From Priestia megaterium NBRC 15308 = ATCC 14581 (GTDB lineage: Bacteria; Bacillota; Bacilli; Bacillales; Bacillaceae_H): a stretch of 64,000 nt of DNA. A program made the translations under genes and the position numbers. The stretch spans positions 4,830,501 through 4,894,500 of the forward strand of contig NZ_CP009920.1 in the NCBI RefSeq assembly GCF_000832985.1, read 5' to 3'. This document shows positions 16,652-26,237 of the stretch, piece after piece (within the stretch, counting starts at the first letter, position 1; every line of letters starts with the position of its first letter). The notes under the pieces are model-generated. The model did no database searches and was not told the DNA's origin. It saw only the letters and a program-made list of their open reading frames with translations.

Positions 16652-17335
16652 TTAAATATTAAACCGGTACCCTGCTCCCCAAACCGTTTCTAGGTACTGA
16701 GGATCTGCTGGATTTTCTTCTAACTTTTCTCTTAGTTTTCGAATGTGAACTGTTACGGTTGAAATATCTCCTGAAGAATCAAATCCCCAAATTTTTTCAA
16801 ATAGATGTTCTTTACTTAATACTTGATTTGGATGAGAAACGATAAACTTCAGCAAATCGAATTCCTTCGCTGTAAAAAACACTTCTTTGTCATTCACAAA
16901 TACTCTTCTAGCGAGCGTGTCAATCGCTAAGCCATGAATGCGAATCATACGCTTTTCCTGCTTATCAGAGAGTCTTTCATATCTCGCTAAATGCGCTTTG
17001 ACTCTTGCGACCAGCTCCCCAGGGCTGAATGGCTTGGTAATATAGTCATCTGCACCTAGCCCGAGCCCTCTAATTTTATCAATTTCTTCTTTTTTAGCTG
17101 AAACTAAAATGATTGGAATATCTTTTGCAGCTCGAATTTGCTTGCACACTTCAAATCCGTTCACTTTAGGGAGCATAATATCCAAAATAACCAGATCAAA
17201 ATGTTCATTTAACGCTTTTTCTAATCCCTTATCCCCGCTATATTGAACGTCTATTTCAAAATCGTTAATTTCTAAATAATCTCTTTGCAATTCAGCAATA
17301 CTTACTTCATCTTCAATTAATAATATCTTCTTCAT
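16652..17335 (-). CDS. OmpR/PhoB family response regulator
   Basis: A 227-aa DNA-binding response regulator. The receiver domain has the acidic pair in LLIEDE, phospho-acceptor Asp in LVILDIMLPKVNGFE (about residue 52) and Lys in DDYITKPFSPGEL. The C-terminal winged helix includes LSKEHLFEKIWGFD and VTVHIRKLREKLE. ATG at 17335 is chosen because MKKILLIEDE is the normal family start and GGTGA lies upstream. It overlaps the end of the sensor kinase gene by 23 bases. The targets are unknown. Confidence 0.9.
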   Translation of the reverse strand: MKKILLIEDEVSIAELQRDYLEINDFEIDVQYSGDKGLEKALNEHFDLVILDIMLPKVNGFEVCKQIRAAKDIPIILVSAKKEEIDKIRGLGLGADDYITKPFSPGELVARVKAHLARYERLSDKQEKRMIRIHGLAIDTLARRVFVNDKEVFFTAKEFDLLKFIVSHPNQVLSKEHLFEKIWGFDSSGDISTVTVHIRKLREKLEENPADPQYLETVWGAGYRFNI

Positions 17336-18803
17336 GTGTATCACCATTTTCATTCATTTTTTGCAAAGAAAAGAAAATACTTGTTCCTTCGCCAAGCTTA
17401 CTTAGTGCCCAGATGTCTCCCCCGTGGCGTTCAACAATTTGTTTTGCAATGGCTAGTCCAAGTCCACTTCCTCCAGTATTGCTGTTGCGGGACTGTTCTG
17501 CTCGATAAAACCGGTCAAAAATATGCGCTAATGCTTCAGGTGAAATTCCAGAGCCGTTGTCTTTTACTTCAATAATGAGTTCACTTTCGGTAGCAGAAAG
17601 AACGATATCGATTCTTCTTTTTTCTTTATCCATAAATTTAATGCTGTTGGTTGTTAAATTTATTAAAACTCTCCGTAGCTGCTCAGCATCTGCCTTTGCA
17701 TACAGTGTCGTTAGAGAATCATTAGAAAATAAAACATCAATATCATGTTCACTCATTTCAAACTGAAGCTCTTGCACATAACTTTCCATAAATGCTGAAA
17801 TATTAAGTTTTTTAAACACAAATGGAATTTCGTGCAAATCCAATTTAGAAAATAAAAACAGCTCATCGATTAACGCATTCATGTCTTTTGCTTTTGTTGA
17901 AATCGTTAACAAATATTTAGAAAGCTTATCTGGCGTATTAGCTACTCCATCTTGAATTCCTTCTACATATCCTACAATGGAAGTAATAGGAGTTCGTAAA
18001 TCGTGTGAAATACTTGAAAGCAGCTGCTTTCGATTATCTTCATATTGAATTTGCAGTTCAACAGAAGATTTTAGTTTTTGCCTCATTTCTTCAAAAGCTT
18101 GCGTTAATTCGCCTATTTCATCCTTTGAATTAGCAGAGATCTCAAAGTGAAGATCACCTTGTTTTATTTTTTCAGCCGCTTCTTTTAATTCACGAATGGG
18201 TTTAATAATGCTTCTTGAAACAAGATAGTTTAAAAATCCAATAATCACAATGACTAAAATTAATAGTAGAAAGATTAAAAAAGGGAAAATTCGATTAATA
18301 ATGCCTACATAAGGGCTGATTTTTCGCAAAACGTAAATGCTTCCTTTTTCTTGATTCGAGAAATGAAAATCAAGGTTGATATATGTAAAGTACTGCTTGC
18401 CTATGCGCAGCATGTCCTGCTGATACGAATGATTTCCTTTACTTTTTTGATGGTTTGGCAAGTATTTACGAAGGTTTTCTCCTTTAATGGATTCTGAAGC
18501 ATATACAACCTCTTTGTTTTTTTGAATCACAATATCAATATTTTCAAATTCATATTTTTTAACCGTCTCCGGCCGCAGCAGCTGCTCCGGTTTTTCTTCA
18601 CTCAATAACTTTAAATCCAAGAATGCATTTTCTTCTTCTGGCGTTAACAATTTGTACTCATAGGAGTGACTGTACAGTTTTCTTACAAAATCGGCGTCTC
18701 CAGTAATGGAGAAGAAAATGAGAAAGCCCGATAAAAAAAGCAAAATAATAAAGACAAACACAATACTGATATACGTTAAAATAAAACGCAGCTGAATTGA
18801 CAT
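17313..18803 (-). CDS. membrane sensor histidine kinase
   Basis: A 496-aa kinase: transmembrane helix at about residues 8-32, an extracytoplasmic sensor loop of roughly 135 residues, a second helix at about 170-195, a HAMP segment, then HisKA with the phospho-His in SSISHDLRTPITSIVGY near residue 270 and an HATPase domain with N (INLTTNSIKF), G1 (VKDNGSGIS) and G2 (GGSGLGLAI) boxes. It is first in a two-gene operon with its response regulator. The signal is unknown; the loop resembles no domain I can name. Confidence 0.92.
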   Translation of the reverse strand: MSIQLRFILTYISIVFVFIILLFLSGFLIFFSITGDADFVRKLYSHSYEYKLLTPEEENAFLDLKLLSEEKPEQLLRPETVKKYEFENIDIVIQKNKEVVYASESIKGENLRKYLPNHQKSKGNHSYQQDMLRIGKQYFTYINLDFHFSNQEKGSIYVLRKISPYVGIINRIFPFLIFLLLILVIVIIGFLNYLVSRSIIKPIRELKEAAEKIKQGDLHFEISANSKDEIGELTQAFEEMRQKLKSSVELQIQYEDNRKQLLSSISHDLRTPITSIVGYVEGIQDGVANTPDKLSKYLLTISTKAKDMNALIDELFLFSKLDLHEIPFVFKKLNISAFMESYVQELQFEMSEHDIDVLFSNDSLTTLYAKADAEQLRRVLINLTTNSIKFMDKEKRRIDIVLSATESELIIEVKDNGSGISPEALAHIFDRFYRAEQSRNSNTGGSGLGLAIAKQIVERHGGDIWALSKLGEGTSIFFSLQKMNENGDTHEEDIIN

Positions 18804-19073
18804 TACTTACCCTATGCCCCTTTGGCTTTAACAAAACTATTTGATAGACTAGTAAAGGTGAATAACAAATAGATCGTTAGACATTATACATATAGCAAAA
18901 ATTAAAACAACAAAACAAATGTATATTCTCACTTTACCGTGATAGAGTGAGAATGAACACCACCTTTTTTACCATTTTATGAATTACTGGAAAATTATGA
19001 TCTATTTTTCATAATATTCTTAGGCTTAAAGTTATAATATATGCCTTAATATTTAAAAAAAGGAGACTTTTTA

Positions 19074-19574
19074 ATGAAAATTATTAAAGCTACTTCCTCT
19101 AACATCCCTTCTGTTGCCCGTCTATACGTAGACAGCTGGCGCATTACATACAAAGGGTTAGTACCTGATGCTTATTTAAAAAGCTTGTCTTATGAACAAA
19201 GTACAGAAAAATGGTCCCTTTTTCTTACCGAGCCTTCTCATTTTATTTTGCTCGCTATCGATGAACAAGGAAAGATTGTCGGCTTTTCAGCAGGTAAGCC
19301 TCATTTGTCCCGTGCTGAAATATACGCGCTATACGTTTGCAAGGAAGTGCAAAACCAAGGAATTGGTCATCTTCTATTTTCTCATTCAGTAAAAGAATTT
19401 GCTGATCAGCAATATACGTCTATGATTATTTGGGCTATGAAGAAAAATAAGAAAGCAGTTCAGTTTTATAAAAAATTAGGCGGCAAAAAAATCTTGAATC
19501 GCACAAGTCAGTTTGGAGAAACTAAAGTTGAAGACGAAGCATACGGTTGGGAACGTCTTCCTTCTAATAAATAA
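19074..19574 (+). CDS. GNAT family N-acetyltransferase
   Basis: A 166-aa GNAT enzyme that transfers acetyl from acetyl-CoA to an unknown amine. Motif A is the CoA-binding VCKEVQNQGIGHLLFSHSV near residues 90-108. The N-terminus WRITYKGLVPDAYLKSLS is typical of a common Bacillus GNAT subgroup. AAAGGAG precedes the ATG. It is a single gene closed by a long palindrome. Confidence 0.88.
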   Translation: MKIIKATSSNIPSVARLYVDSWRITYKGLVPDAYLKSLSYEQSTEKWSLFLTEPSHFILLAIDEQGKIVGFSAGKPHLSRAEIYALYVCKEVQNQGIGHLLFSHSVKEFADQQYTSMIIWAMKKNKKAVQFYKKLGGKKILNRTSQFGETKVEDEAYGWERLPSNK

Positions 19575-19608
19575 ACGAGCACACTAGTGTGCTCGTTTAT
19601 TTATTAGA
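19563..19608. terminator. 46-bp perfect palindrome, bidirectional terminator
   Basis: Two 23-base arms are perfectly complementary with no loop bases, spanning the GNAT stop codon; centre ACACTAGTGT. It ends the GNAT gene and can end the convergent SMI1/KNR4 gene. Confidence 0.8.
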
Positions 19609-19616
19609 AGATAATA

Positions 19617-20156
19617 TTATTGAGCCGTCGTCTTTTTGTCCGTTGAATGAACTTTATTACAAAGCTCATTCCAGTGCCAAAAACAATTCCCTTGACTCAC
19701 TATAAAACAATCCAGCCATTTCTGAAAATTCATATGTAATACATGTGCATCTTGAACCGATGCGTTCCGCTTTTTTACTATTATATATGCAGAGTGCGCT
19801 GATTTTTTGGAGTCAATGATAATCTCTTCTTCTCCAACAGACCCAATTGTCATATAGAGACTCTGACTTTTATAAGCTGTTTCTCTTACATCTTCTAAGC
19901 TATAAAGATTCCCTGCTATTTTTTTGTCAGCATCAATGAACAAATTACACCCATTTGTTAGCTGCAAAAACTGCTTGTAGTCTTCAGGAAGTGATACATG
20001 CATTTCTTCTTCAAAAACATTCAGTTGATTCTTGCTTACTCCATCAAAAAAAGTACACGTGGTTCTGTATACTTCTCCTTCATTTTTACACACTTCTATA
20101 ACATTATTGTTTTCCCACAGCCGCTTTCGAAGTGAATTTATTATTTTTTCAATCAT
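19617..20156 (-). CDS. SMI1/KNR4 (SUKH) family protein
   Basis: A 179-aa protein with the SUKH core: VSKNQLNVFEEEMHVSLPEDYKQFLQLTNGCNLFI near residues 39-75, followed by the usual beta-rich region. SUKH proteins in Bacillus commonly neutralise polymorphic toxins. No toxin gene lies next to it here, so it is either an orphan immunity gene or has a housekeeping role. GGAGGAAGAG precedes the ATG. Confidence 0.82.
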   Translation of the reverse strand: MIEKIINSLRKRLWENNNVIEVCKNEGEVYRTTCTFFDGVSKNQLNVFEEEMHVSLPEDYKQFLQLTNGCNLFIDADKKIAGNLYSLEDVRETAYKSQSLYMTIGSVGEEEIIIDSKKSAHSAYIIVKKRNASVQDAHVLHMNFQKWLDCFIVSQGNCFWHWNELCNKVHSTDKKTTAQ

Positions 20157-20280
20157 ACTCTTCCTCCAAGCGTTGGATTTAAAACGGTTACATTACATTA
20201 ATTAAACAATAATGTGCTAATTCCTTCTTTCCTACTAAATTATACGACAAACTTTAGAATTTCATGTTCAAATAACATAG

Positions 20281-20306
20281 AAAAAAGCAGCGAATATCGC
20301 TGCTTT
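20281..20306 (-). terminator. terminator of amino-acid permease gene
   Basis: AAAGCAGCGA / TCGCTGCTTT with an A-run on the + strand (U-run on the transcript). Confidence 0.8.
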
Positions 20307-20311
20307 ACAGG

Positions 20312-21904
20312 TTATACAGGTGCTTTTTCTTCCTGTTCAGGATGGTGATCGTAATCAATAAGCGCTTTTGGAAGGCCCGTATATTTAGCCCAATAATAAA
20401 TCCCAAGAGATACGACCGCTATGATAATTAAGTCTACAGGCGTATCGATCAAACCCTTTCCTCCGCCGAACGAACCAATATAAGAAATAAAGAGCATGAT
20501 GATATAATAAGCAACTAACCACCAAGTTGATTTAATCTGCTGACGAAGACTTACTTCGTTTTTAGGCACATATTTAGTAAAAATCAAATATATAACAAAC
20601 ATAACCAATTGAGAAGTTAACAACCATGAAATAGTCTTCCATCCTGACCAGTAGACAATAAAGGAAGCAAAAATAAAGGATAATGGACCAATTATACTCA
20701 TTCCTCTTAATTTAAAAGGCTTTTCCAAATCTTTTGCGTTCACCATAAAGGCCGCTGATGAAATTGGTGCAATCGCGTAAGAAAGAATAAGCGCAACAGA
20801 GCATACGTTTACGAGTGCATTCCATGAAGGAAATGGCAGTGTCCAAAAAATCGAAAGTCCTAATGAAAGCCATAGAGATGATCGAGGAATCCCTGTTTTT
20901 TTATCCACATGAGCAAACGTTTTAAATAGCGTACCGTTACGAGACCAAGCATAGATAAGTCTAGATGTTGTATTCATAAAAATATTACCGTTACCACCCG
21001 GTGATAAAATAGCGTCTAAAATAACAAGTGTTGCTAGCCAGCCAAGGCCAAGAACAACAGCGATGTCTTTAAATGGCAGTGAGAATTTATCTTGAATGCC
21101 GGACCAACCGCCTTTAATCATGTCAGATGGAATAGCTCCGATAAATAATACTTGTAGGGCAGTATAAATGAGAGCTGCTAGAATGATACAAATCACAAGA
21201 GCAATTGGAATATTACGCTGAGGATTTTTCACCTCTCCAGCTACAGATACAATTGGATGAAGGCCTAAGTAGGCAAACATAACCCCGCCTGTGGCAATGG
21301 CGGCCTGGATACCATCAAACCCCCCGGGAGCAAACTCTCCCATCGTAAAGTTTCCTGACTTAAAATAAAATGCCAGCGTTACGATTACTGTAAGCGGTAC
21401 AAAATATTTAAAAATAGAAATGATAATATTCGATTTTGCAAATGCTTTTACACTCCAGTAATTGAGTAAAAAGAATAAGCAAAGCAACACAAATTGTAGA
21501 ATCCATCCAGATATCGTCGGTGAATCAGATCCAGATTTTGTTAAACCCGGAAACCAGTAGGCCACATACTGTCTCACAGCTGTTACTTCGATAGCGATTA
21601 AGCTAGTGTACGCTACAATAGTAATAAATGAAATCATATAGCCTACAAGATGACCGTGTGAATAAACAGGATATCGAATAATTCCTCCTGTACGAGGCAA
21701 GGCAGCCCCTAGCTCAGCGTATACAAGGCCTATTAATAAAATAATAACTCCACCAATAACCCAAGAAAAACTTCCTGCAGGACCGGCTTGCGTAGCGACA
21801 TTACTAACGGCAAACAGCCAAGCGGAGCCAAAAATAGCCCCTAATCCAATCAATGTTAAATCTAACAGGGATATCGTCTTTTTAAACGGACCTTTATTCT
21901 CCAT
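20312..21904 (-). CDS. APC family amino acid permease, similar to aspartate transporter YveA/AspP
   Basis: A 530-aa permease with about 12 to 14 helices. The APC consensus appears at the start (LLDLTLIGLGAIFGSAWLFAVS, with G-A-I-x-G-S), and GEVKNPQRNIPIAL is present near residue 225. Length and start resemble the B. subtilis aspartate:proton symporter YveA from memory, but substrate specificity is not certain. AAAGGAGGAAGC precedes the ATG. It is monocistronic. Confidence 0.8.
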   Translation of the reverse strand: MENKGPFKKTISLLDLTLIGLGAIFGSAWLFAVSNVATQAGPAGSFSWVIGGVIILLIGLVYAELGAALPRTGGIIRYPVYSHGHLVGYMISFITIVAYTSLIAIEVTAVRQYVAYWFPGLTKSGSDSPTISGWILQFVLLCLFFLLNYWSVKAFAKSNIIISIFKYFVPLTVIVTLAFYFKSGNFTMGEFAPGGFDGIQAAIATGGVMFAYLGLHPIVSVAGEVKNPQRNIPIALVICIILAALIYTALQVLFIGAIPSDMIKGGWSGIQDKFSLPFKDIAVVLGLGWLATLVILDAILSPGGNGNIFMNTTSRLIYAWSRNGTLFKTFAHVDKKTGIPRSSLWLSLGLSIFWTLPFPSWNALVNVCSVALILSYAIAPISSAAFMVNAKDLEKPFKLRGMSIIGPLSFIFASFIVYWSGWKTISWLLTSQLVMFVIYLIFTKYVPKNEVSLRQQIKSTWWLVAYYIIMLFISYIGSFGGGKGLIDTPVDLIIIAVVSLGIYYWAKYTGLPKALIDYDHHPEQEEKAPV

Positions 21905-22153
21905 AAGCTTCCTCCTTTGGATGAATCATCACTTTTGTTGTTTTTTTTGACAACATTCATATATATTCGATAATATACGTCAAAATTTTTATTACTATAC
22001 CCATTCAAAATTACTTTGAATCCCTTTTCTTGATTTCTAGAGATTAATTAACAGAAAATTCTTAAAAATAACTCTTATATTCAAGACACACTAAAACTTT
22101 TTCTTCTCTTCTTTAATAGGTAAAATACTCAAGAGATGAAAGGAGTTAGACAA

Positions 22154-23722
22154 ATGACTTTACCGGAAAATTTGCCTGTTGATTTTACAGCTTACAGCCA
22201 CTTAACATTCCTTCCGCTCGGACGCAAAAATAAATCGATTCGGTCCGTAGGAAGTAAACATACTAAAGGGCTACTTGGACGTTTAAATGACTACTTTGAG
22301 CGAGCAATGAATGAGTTATCTCAAGAAGATATAGTCCTTTTTCAAACGTTCTTATTTGGAAGTCATAGGGGCGGTTTTCCTGTGGCAATTGATAAAAATG
22401 AAGACGTTTATCCTCACTTTTGGAAACCAGCTTCATTTCTATGGAAAGAATATAATAAGAATCGCTGCCTTCCTATCCATCATGATGAGTTTTATTCTCA
22501 AGATTTTACGGTTTTAACTAAAAATGAGTTGGAAAACTACCTCGGAAGTATTATGAAAGATTACATGTTTTGCGCTAGGATACATGATTCTTTCAAAGAA
22601 GAATGGATTCAACATATTAATAAGTGTTTCTTCAAACATCCGCTCATTTCCCTTTATCATCGAAATGCAGATGTGATTGAAGCAATTGAACAATCAAAAA
22701 AATCACCTTTGCTTTTTATTATGAAAAACCCTGAGCAAATTGCTTTTTGGCGCAATCGGATTGAAATCATTATGAGACCTTTTCGATCTCTTTCTCACGC
22801 CGCCTTTGAGAGAGGATTTTCAGATACGGAAGATACGGTATTAACTGTTCACGGAGAAAATGAGATCATTCGCTTAACTTCAGAAAACAGAGGTCTCGCC
22901 GTAACATATGATGTCACAAATGATGCCATTTCACTCGATGATGAGTATAATGTAGTGCTAGCAGCGAAACGCTTAGCTACAACTCAGCGCCAGTTCGAAG
23001 AGATTATAGATGAAAATGAAGAAGTGATTCAAAAACTACTGGTCTTTTTTAAATGGAAAAGTCTTTTAAAGCATCATGAAGTGCACATCAAAGAAATCCA
23101 AGACAAATTGTGCAGCCTAACCACTTATCAACTTAATCAAAGACAAGTTTTACAGGAAAACGATCCCTTTCTTTCCTTCATTCAAAAGGTATTACAAGTA
23201 AAAACACCGAATGCAAATCTCGAAGTTGGTTCCATTCAATGGTTTTCGCAATGGGATTTTCCAGATGTCACCCTGCTGCAGGAAACAAACAAATTTACAT
23301 GTTGTATGGCTCCAAACGAAATAGAAAAGAAAATGACAGAAATAAGCGCTAAGATAGAAAATGAACTTCATAAGCAACGTCAGGATCTGCTTTCGACTCC
23401 GCTAAAAATCGGTCAAATAACTTTTGATTCAAACCAAATGCTACGGTTACTAACACTTATAGATACCTTAAAGAACACGGAAACTCAGCAGAGTTACGTA
23501 CAAATTTTAGAAGGTGTTTCTACTAACAGTATTCGTCAAAAAGAGCTCGATAAAATACCCGCATTTGGATTATTAAATTCCGTGAAGCGCAAGTGTATCG
23601 TTACGTATTTACAAGAATTACAAAACTATCAGCTGCTTAAAAAAGAGAAAAAAGGATTCAGCCTCACTCCAAAAGGCGAAGCCATCCGACGTCTATTTGA
23701 AGAAGAATCACGGAGAATATGA
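22154..23722 (+). CDS. unrecognised protein with RQC-like C-terminal winged helix
   Basis: A 522-aa cytosolic protein. I do not recognise residues 1-430. The last ~85 residues (VSTNSIRQKELDKIPAFGLLNSVK, then YLQELQNYQLLKKEKKGFSLTPKGEAI) match the pattern of the RQC winged helix found after the helicase core of RecQ: a short helix, L-x3-F-G-x-L, a helix, then a hairpin and LTPKG. There is no helicase, nuclease or ATPase motif here, so it may belong to the stand-alone 'RQC-minor' DNA-binding group. ATG at 22154 has AAAGGAG 8 bases upstream. Confidence 0.6.
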   Translation: MTLPENLPVDFTAYSHLTFLPLGRKNKSIRSVGSKHTKGLLGRLNDYFERAMNELSQEDIVLFQTFLFGSHRGGFPVAIDKNEDVYPHFWKPASFLWKEYNKNRCLPIHHDEFYSQDFTVLTKNELENYLGSIMKDYMFCARIHDSFKEEWIQHINKCFFKHPLISLYHRNADVIEAIEQSKKSPLLFIMKNPEQIAFWRNRIEIIMRPFRSLSHAAFERGFSDTEDTVLTVHGENEIIRLTSENRGLAVTYDVTNDAISLDDEYNVVLAAKRLATTQRQFEEIIDENEEVIQKLLVFFKWKSLLKHHEVHIKEIQDKLCSLTTYQLNQRQVLQENDPFLSFIQKVLQVKTPNANLEVGSIQWFSQWDFPDVTLLQETNKFTCCMAPNEIEKKMTEISAKIENELHKQRQDLLSTPLKIGQITFDSNQMLRLLTLIDTLKNTETQQSYVQILEGVSTNSIRQKELDKIPAFGLLNSVKRKCIVTYLQELQNYQLLKKEKKGFSLTPKGEAIRRLFEEESRRI

Positions 23723-23746
23723 GATTATATCTCGCGTGATTCTTTT
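23704..23746 (+). terminator. terminator of RQC-like gene
   Basis: AGAATCACGGAGA / TCTCGCGTGATTCT then T8; one bulge. The stop codon is in the loop. Confidence 0.7.
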
Positions 23747-23881
23747 TTTTGATTTTGAAGACTACTTTCTCTATTAAATGCTTATCATAATTAGAAATCT
23801 CCATTCATATAATCATTACTAGATTAGCAAAGTCCTTCATACCTATTAGCCTGATGCTGACATAGAGAGGAGATTTCGCCA

Positions 23882-25051
23882 TTGAAATCTAGTAATCGCG
23901 CCAATTTTGTAGTGTTAACATATAAGATGGTTCTTGTTATTTTATCCATTGTTTTAATGACATCATCTATCATTGTTCTAGTGAGTTACTCAGCATTTAA
24001 AGAACAGTTCAATTCTTCTATTGTCTATCAAACGTTATCGAAGCATAAAGCGGAGAGCCTTTATTATTTGATGAGCCAAGAAAACCACCACTTTTCAACG
24101 GCTTTCGATAAAAACTACTCGCCTCCAGGTCTTTCTTCTACACTGCTAGAGTTATCAACAAGTATTCGAGCAGAAGACGCGAGAAGCTTGTTTGGTTCAG
24201 AACTTCCTGGATTCAGTATTTACGACTCCAATATTATCATCGCCGGTGAAGGCACAAATTTCACAAACTTCCCTAGAGAATCTGCACCGCCGTTAGATGA
24301 AACACTAAAAGAAAGAAATTCTACTACAAAAGTTCAGCAACCTAAAGAAAACAATGGTACGAATGCTCCAAATAATAATACAACTGGCGGAAAAAAGGTA
24401 TTTTATATTTATCATACGCACAGCTGGGAATCTTACTTGCCTCTATTAGGACTTGAAGGTGATCCAGATGCTAATAAAGCTGTAGATAGTAAAACCAATA
24501 TTAATATAGTCGCAAATATGCTAGGAAAAGATTTAGAGGCTCAGGGAATTGGGGCAGAAGTAGATCAAACCAATATTGGACAGAAATTAAAAGAAAAAGG
24601 CTGGAACACCAACCAATCGTACGCCATGTCTCGCACAGTAATTGAAACGGCGATGACTGAGAATAGAGATTTAACTTACTTTATCGATTTGCACCGAGAT
24701 TCGCTTCGAAAAGATAATACAACCATTAAGATTAACAATAAATCGTATGCAAAAGTTGTGTTTGTTTTAGGGAAAGCGAATCAAAACTTTGAACAAAACT
24801 TAAAAATGGCAAAAGCGCTTCATGAAGGTCTTGAAAAGAAATATCCTGGGTTAAGCCGTGGAGTTATTGGCAAAAACAAATCCAGCGGTAACGGTGTATA
24901 TAACCAAGATGTTTCTAAAAATGCGATTTTAATTGAAGTGGGCGGAGTTGATAATAACTTTGATGAACTAACCAATACAACAAAAGCACTGTCTGATGTC
25001 ATTAGCCAATTTTACTGGCAAGCTGAAAAAGTAGATGCCCCTGCTCAATAA
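23882..25051 (+). CDS. spoIIP: stage II sporulation protein P
   Basis: A 389-aa cell-wall amidase/endopeptidase that works with SpoIID and SpoIIM in forespore engulfment. An N-terminal membrane helix (about residues 15-38) is followed by a linker rich in Asn/Thr and the SpoIIP catalytic domain: FYIYHTHSWESYLP, TYFIDLHRDS and ILIEVGGVDN carry the zinc-binding His and Glu. It starts with TTG at 23882, 9 bases after AGGAGA. It is not next to gpr, unlike the classical spoIIP locus. Confidence 0.92.
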   Translation: MKSSNRANFVVLTYKMVLVILSIVLMTSSIIVLVSYSAFKEQFNSSIVYQTLSKHKAESLYYLMSQENHHFSTAFDKNYSPPGLSSTLLELSTSIRAEDARSLFGSELPGFSIYDSNIIIAGEGTNFTNFPRESAPPLDETLKERNSTTKVQQPKENNGTNAPNNNTTGGKKVFYIYHTHSWESYLPLLGLEGDPDANKAVDSKTNINIVANMLGKDLEAQGIGAEVDQTNIGQKLKEKGWNTNQSYAMSRTVIETAMTENRDLTYFIDLHRDSLRKDNTTIKINNKSYAKVVFVLGKANQNFEQNLKMAKALHEGLEKKYPGLSRGVIGKNKSSGNGVYNQDVSKNAILIEVGGVDNNFDELTNTTKALSDVISQFYWQAEKVDAPAQ

Positions 25052-25079
25052 AAAAAGCCCTCTTCACTGAGGGCTTTTT
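25049..25079. terminator. bidirectional terminator between spoIIP and cobalamin operon
   Basis: AAAAAAGCCCTC / GAGGGCTTTTTT with a six-base loop; ends spoIIP and, in reverse, the long cobalamin operon. Confidence 0.88.
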
Positions 25080-25617
25080 AAAATTCAATTCCTTTTACAG
25101 CAGGAATTCCTTCATCATAATAATGTTTATGAGGCTTCATTTCCGTCACAAGATCTGCTGCATCCATCACTTCTTTTTTGGCAGAACGCCCGGTAATGAC
25201 CAAATGCATATGCTCAGGGCGCTTTTGAATAAGGTCAATTACTTCGTGTAGCGGTAGCACATCATCAATAGGAAATTTCTCGATAGCCAGTGCATTATTT
25301 AACTCGTCTAAAATAACTACATCATATTCGTTCGAGAAGACTTTTTCCTTCGTTAGCGCCCAAGCTTTTTGCAAAGCTTCACGATGTTCAGGCGGTGTTT
25401 TTGTCCACGTGAAGCCGACTCCTGTTTGAATCATTTCAATTCCTATTCTGTCAAACATCAGCTTTTCGCCATATGTACGCTGAGGAGATTTAATAAATTG
25501 AATCATTAATACTTTTTGTCCGCGTCCCGTAGCGCGCAACGCAAGACCTAAAGCAGCGGTTGTTTTTCCTTTACCGTCTCCGGTATAAATTAACGTAAGA
25601 CCCCGTTTGTCTTTCAA
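25078..25617 (-). CDS. btuR: cob(I)yrinic acid a,c-diamide adenosyltransferase
   Basis: A 179-aa CobA/BtuR-type ATP:corrinoid adenosyltransferase that attaches the 5'-deoxyadenosyl ligand. The P-loop GDGKGKTTAALGLALRA lies at residues 13-29 and the Walker B-like VVILDELNNAL near 100. It starts with TTG at 25617 after AGAGG and is the last gene of the operon, 31 bases after cbiY. Confidence 0.92.
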   Translation of the reverse strand: MKDKRGLTLIYTGDGKGKTTAALGLALRATGRGQKVLMIQFIKSPQRTYGEKLMFDRIGIEMIQTGVGFTWTKTPPEHREALQKAWALTKEKVFSNEYDVVILDELNNALAIEKFPIDDVLPLHEVIDLIQKRPEHMHLVITGRSAKKEVMDAADLVTEMKPHKHYYDEGIPAVKGIEF

Positions 25618-25648
25618 TCTAAAAACCTCTTTTTCTTCGAATTTCAGT

Positions 25649-26217
25649 TTACAGCCATGTTGTTTTTTCTGTAAACGGTGTTCTAGCAGGCTCTTTCATT
25701 TTTATAAGAGACTCTTCATTTGGATAGCCTAGAAATACGTTTCCTACTACGACTTTACCTGAAGGCTTGCCGATAAACTCATACAGCCTCTCGTCTCGAA
25801 CAAGACCAACGCCTCTTGTTCTCCAAACGAATCCAAGACCTAGTTCTTTAGCTGCTAGCCACATGGAATGAATCGCGCATGAAACCGCATATTTGTTGTC
25901 TTCAGTGGCTTCGTCGTCTCCTTCAACTGTGTCAGCATTACGACGATATGGACAGGCGTATTTTTTACTGCTTTTAACGAACTTTCTACTAAATGGGGCT
26001 TTGTAGGAAAGCGCTCCTTTAAATAAGCTTCAGCCAGTTCTTCATACTTCTTTTTTGCTTCTCCTTGAATCACATAAAAGCTCCAAGGCTCTCTCATTCG
26101 GTCATTTGGAGCCCATGTCGCTGCTTCAAGCAGCTGTTCGATTTTCTCTTGCTCTACTTCACGTGCTTCATGATCTCGTACCGCTCTTCGTTCTTTTAGC
26201 TGTGAGATAATCGTCAT
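25649..26217 (-). pseudogene. cbiY: nitroreductase-family protein CbiY, frameshifted
   Basis: From ATG 26217 (AAAGGAGGAGACAAT upstream) the product is MTIISQLKERRAVRDHEA..., a nitroreductase-like flavin protein. Homology switches frame at about 25936-25938: the frame reading ...VHIVVM continues in the next frame as ADTVEGDDEATEDNKYAVS and on to FTEKTTWL. Inserting one G to restore ATGGCTGAC gives an uninterrupted 189-residue protein, so a single-base deletion is the lesion. It occupies the cbiY position of the B. megaterium operon; its role in B12 synthesis is not established. As it stands the product is a truncated ~113-residue protein. Confidence 0.85.
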
Positions 26218-26237
26218 ATTGTCTCCTCCTTTTAACA

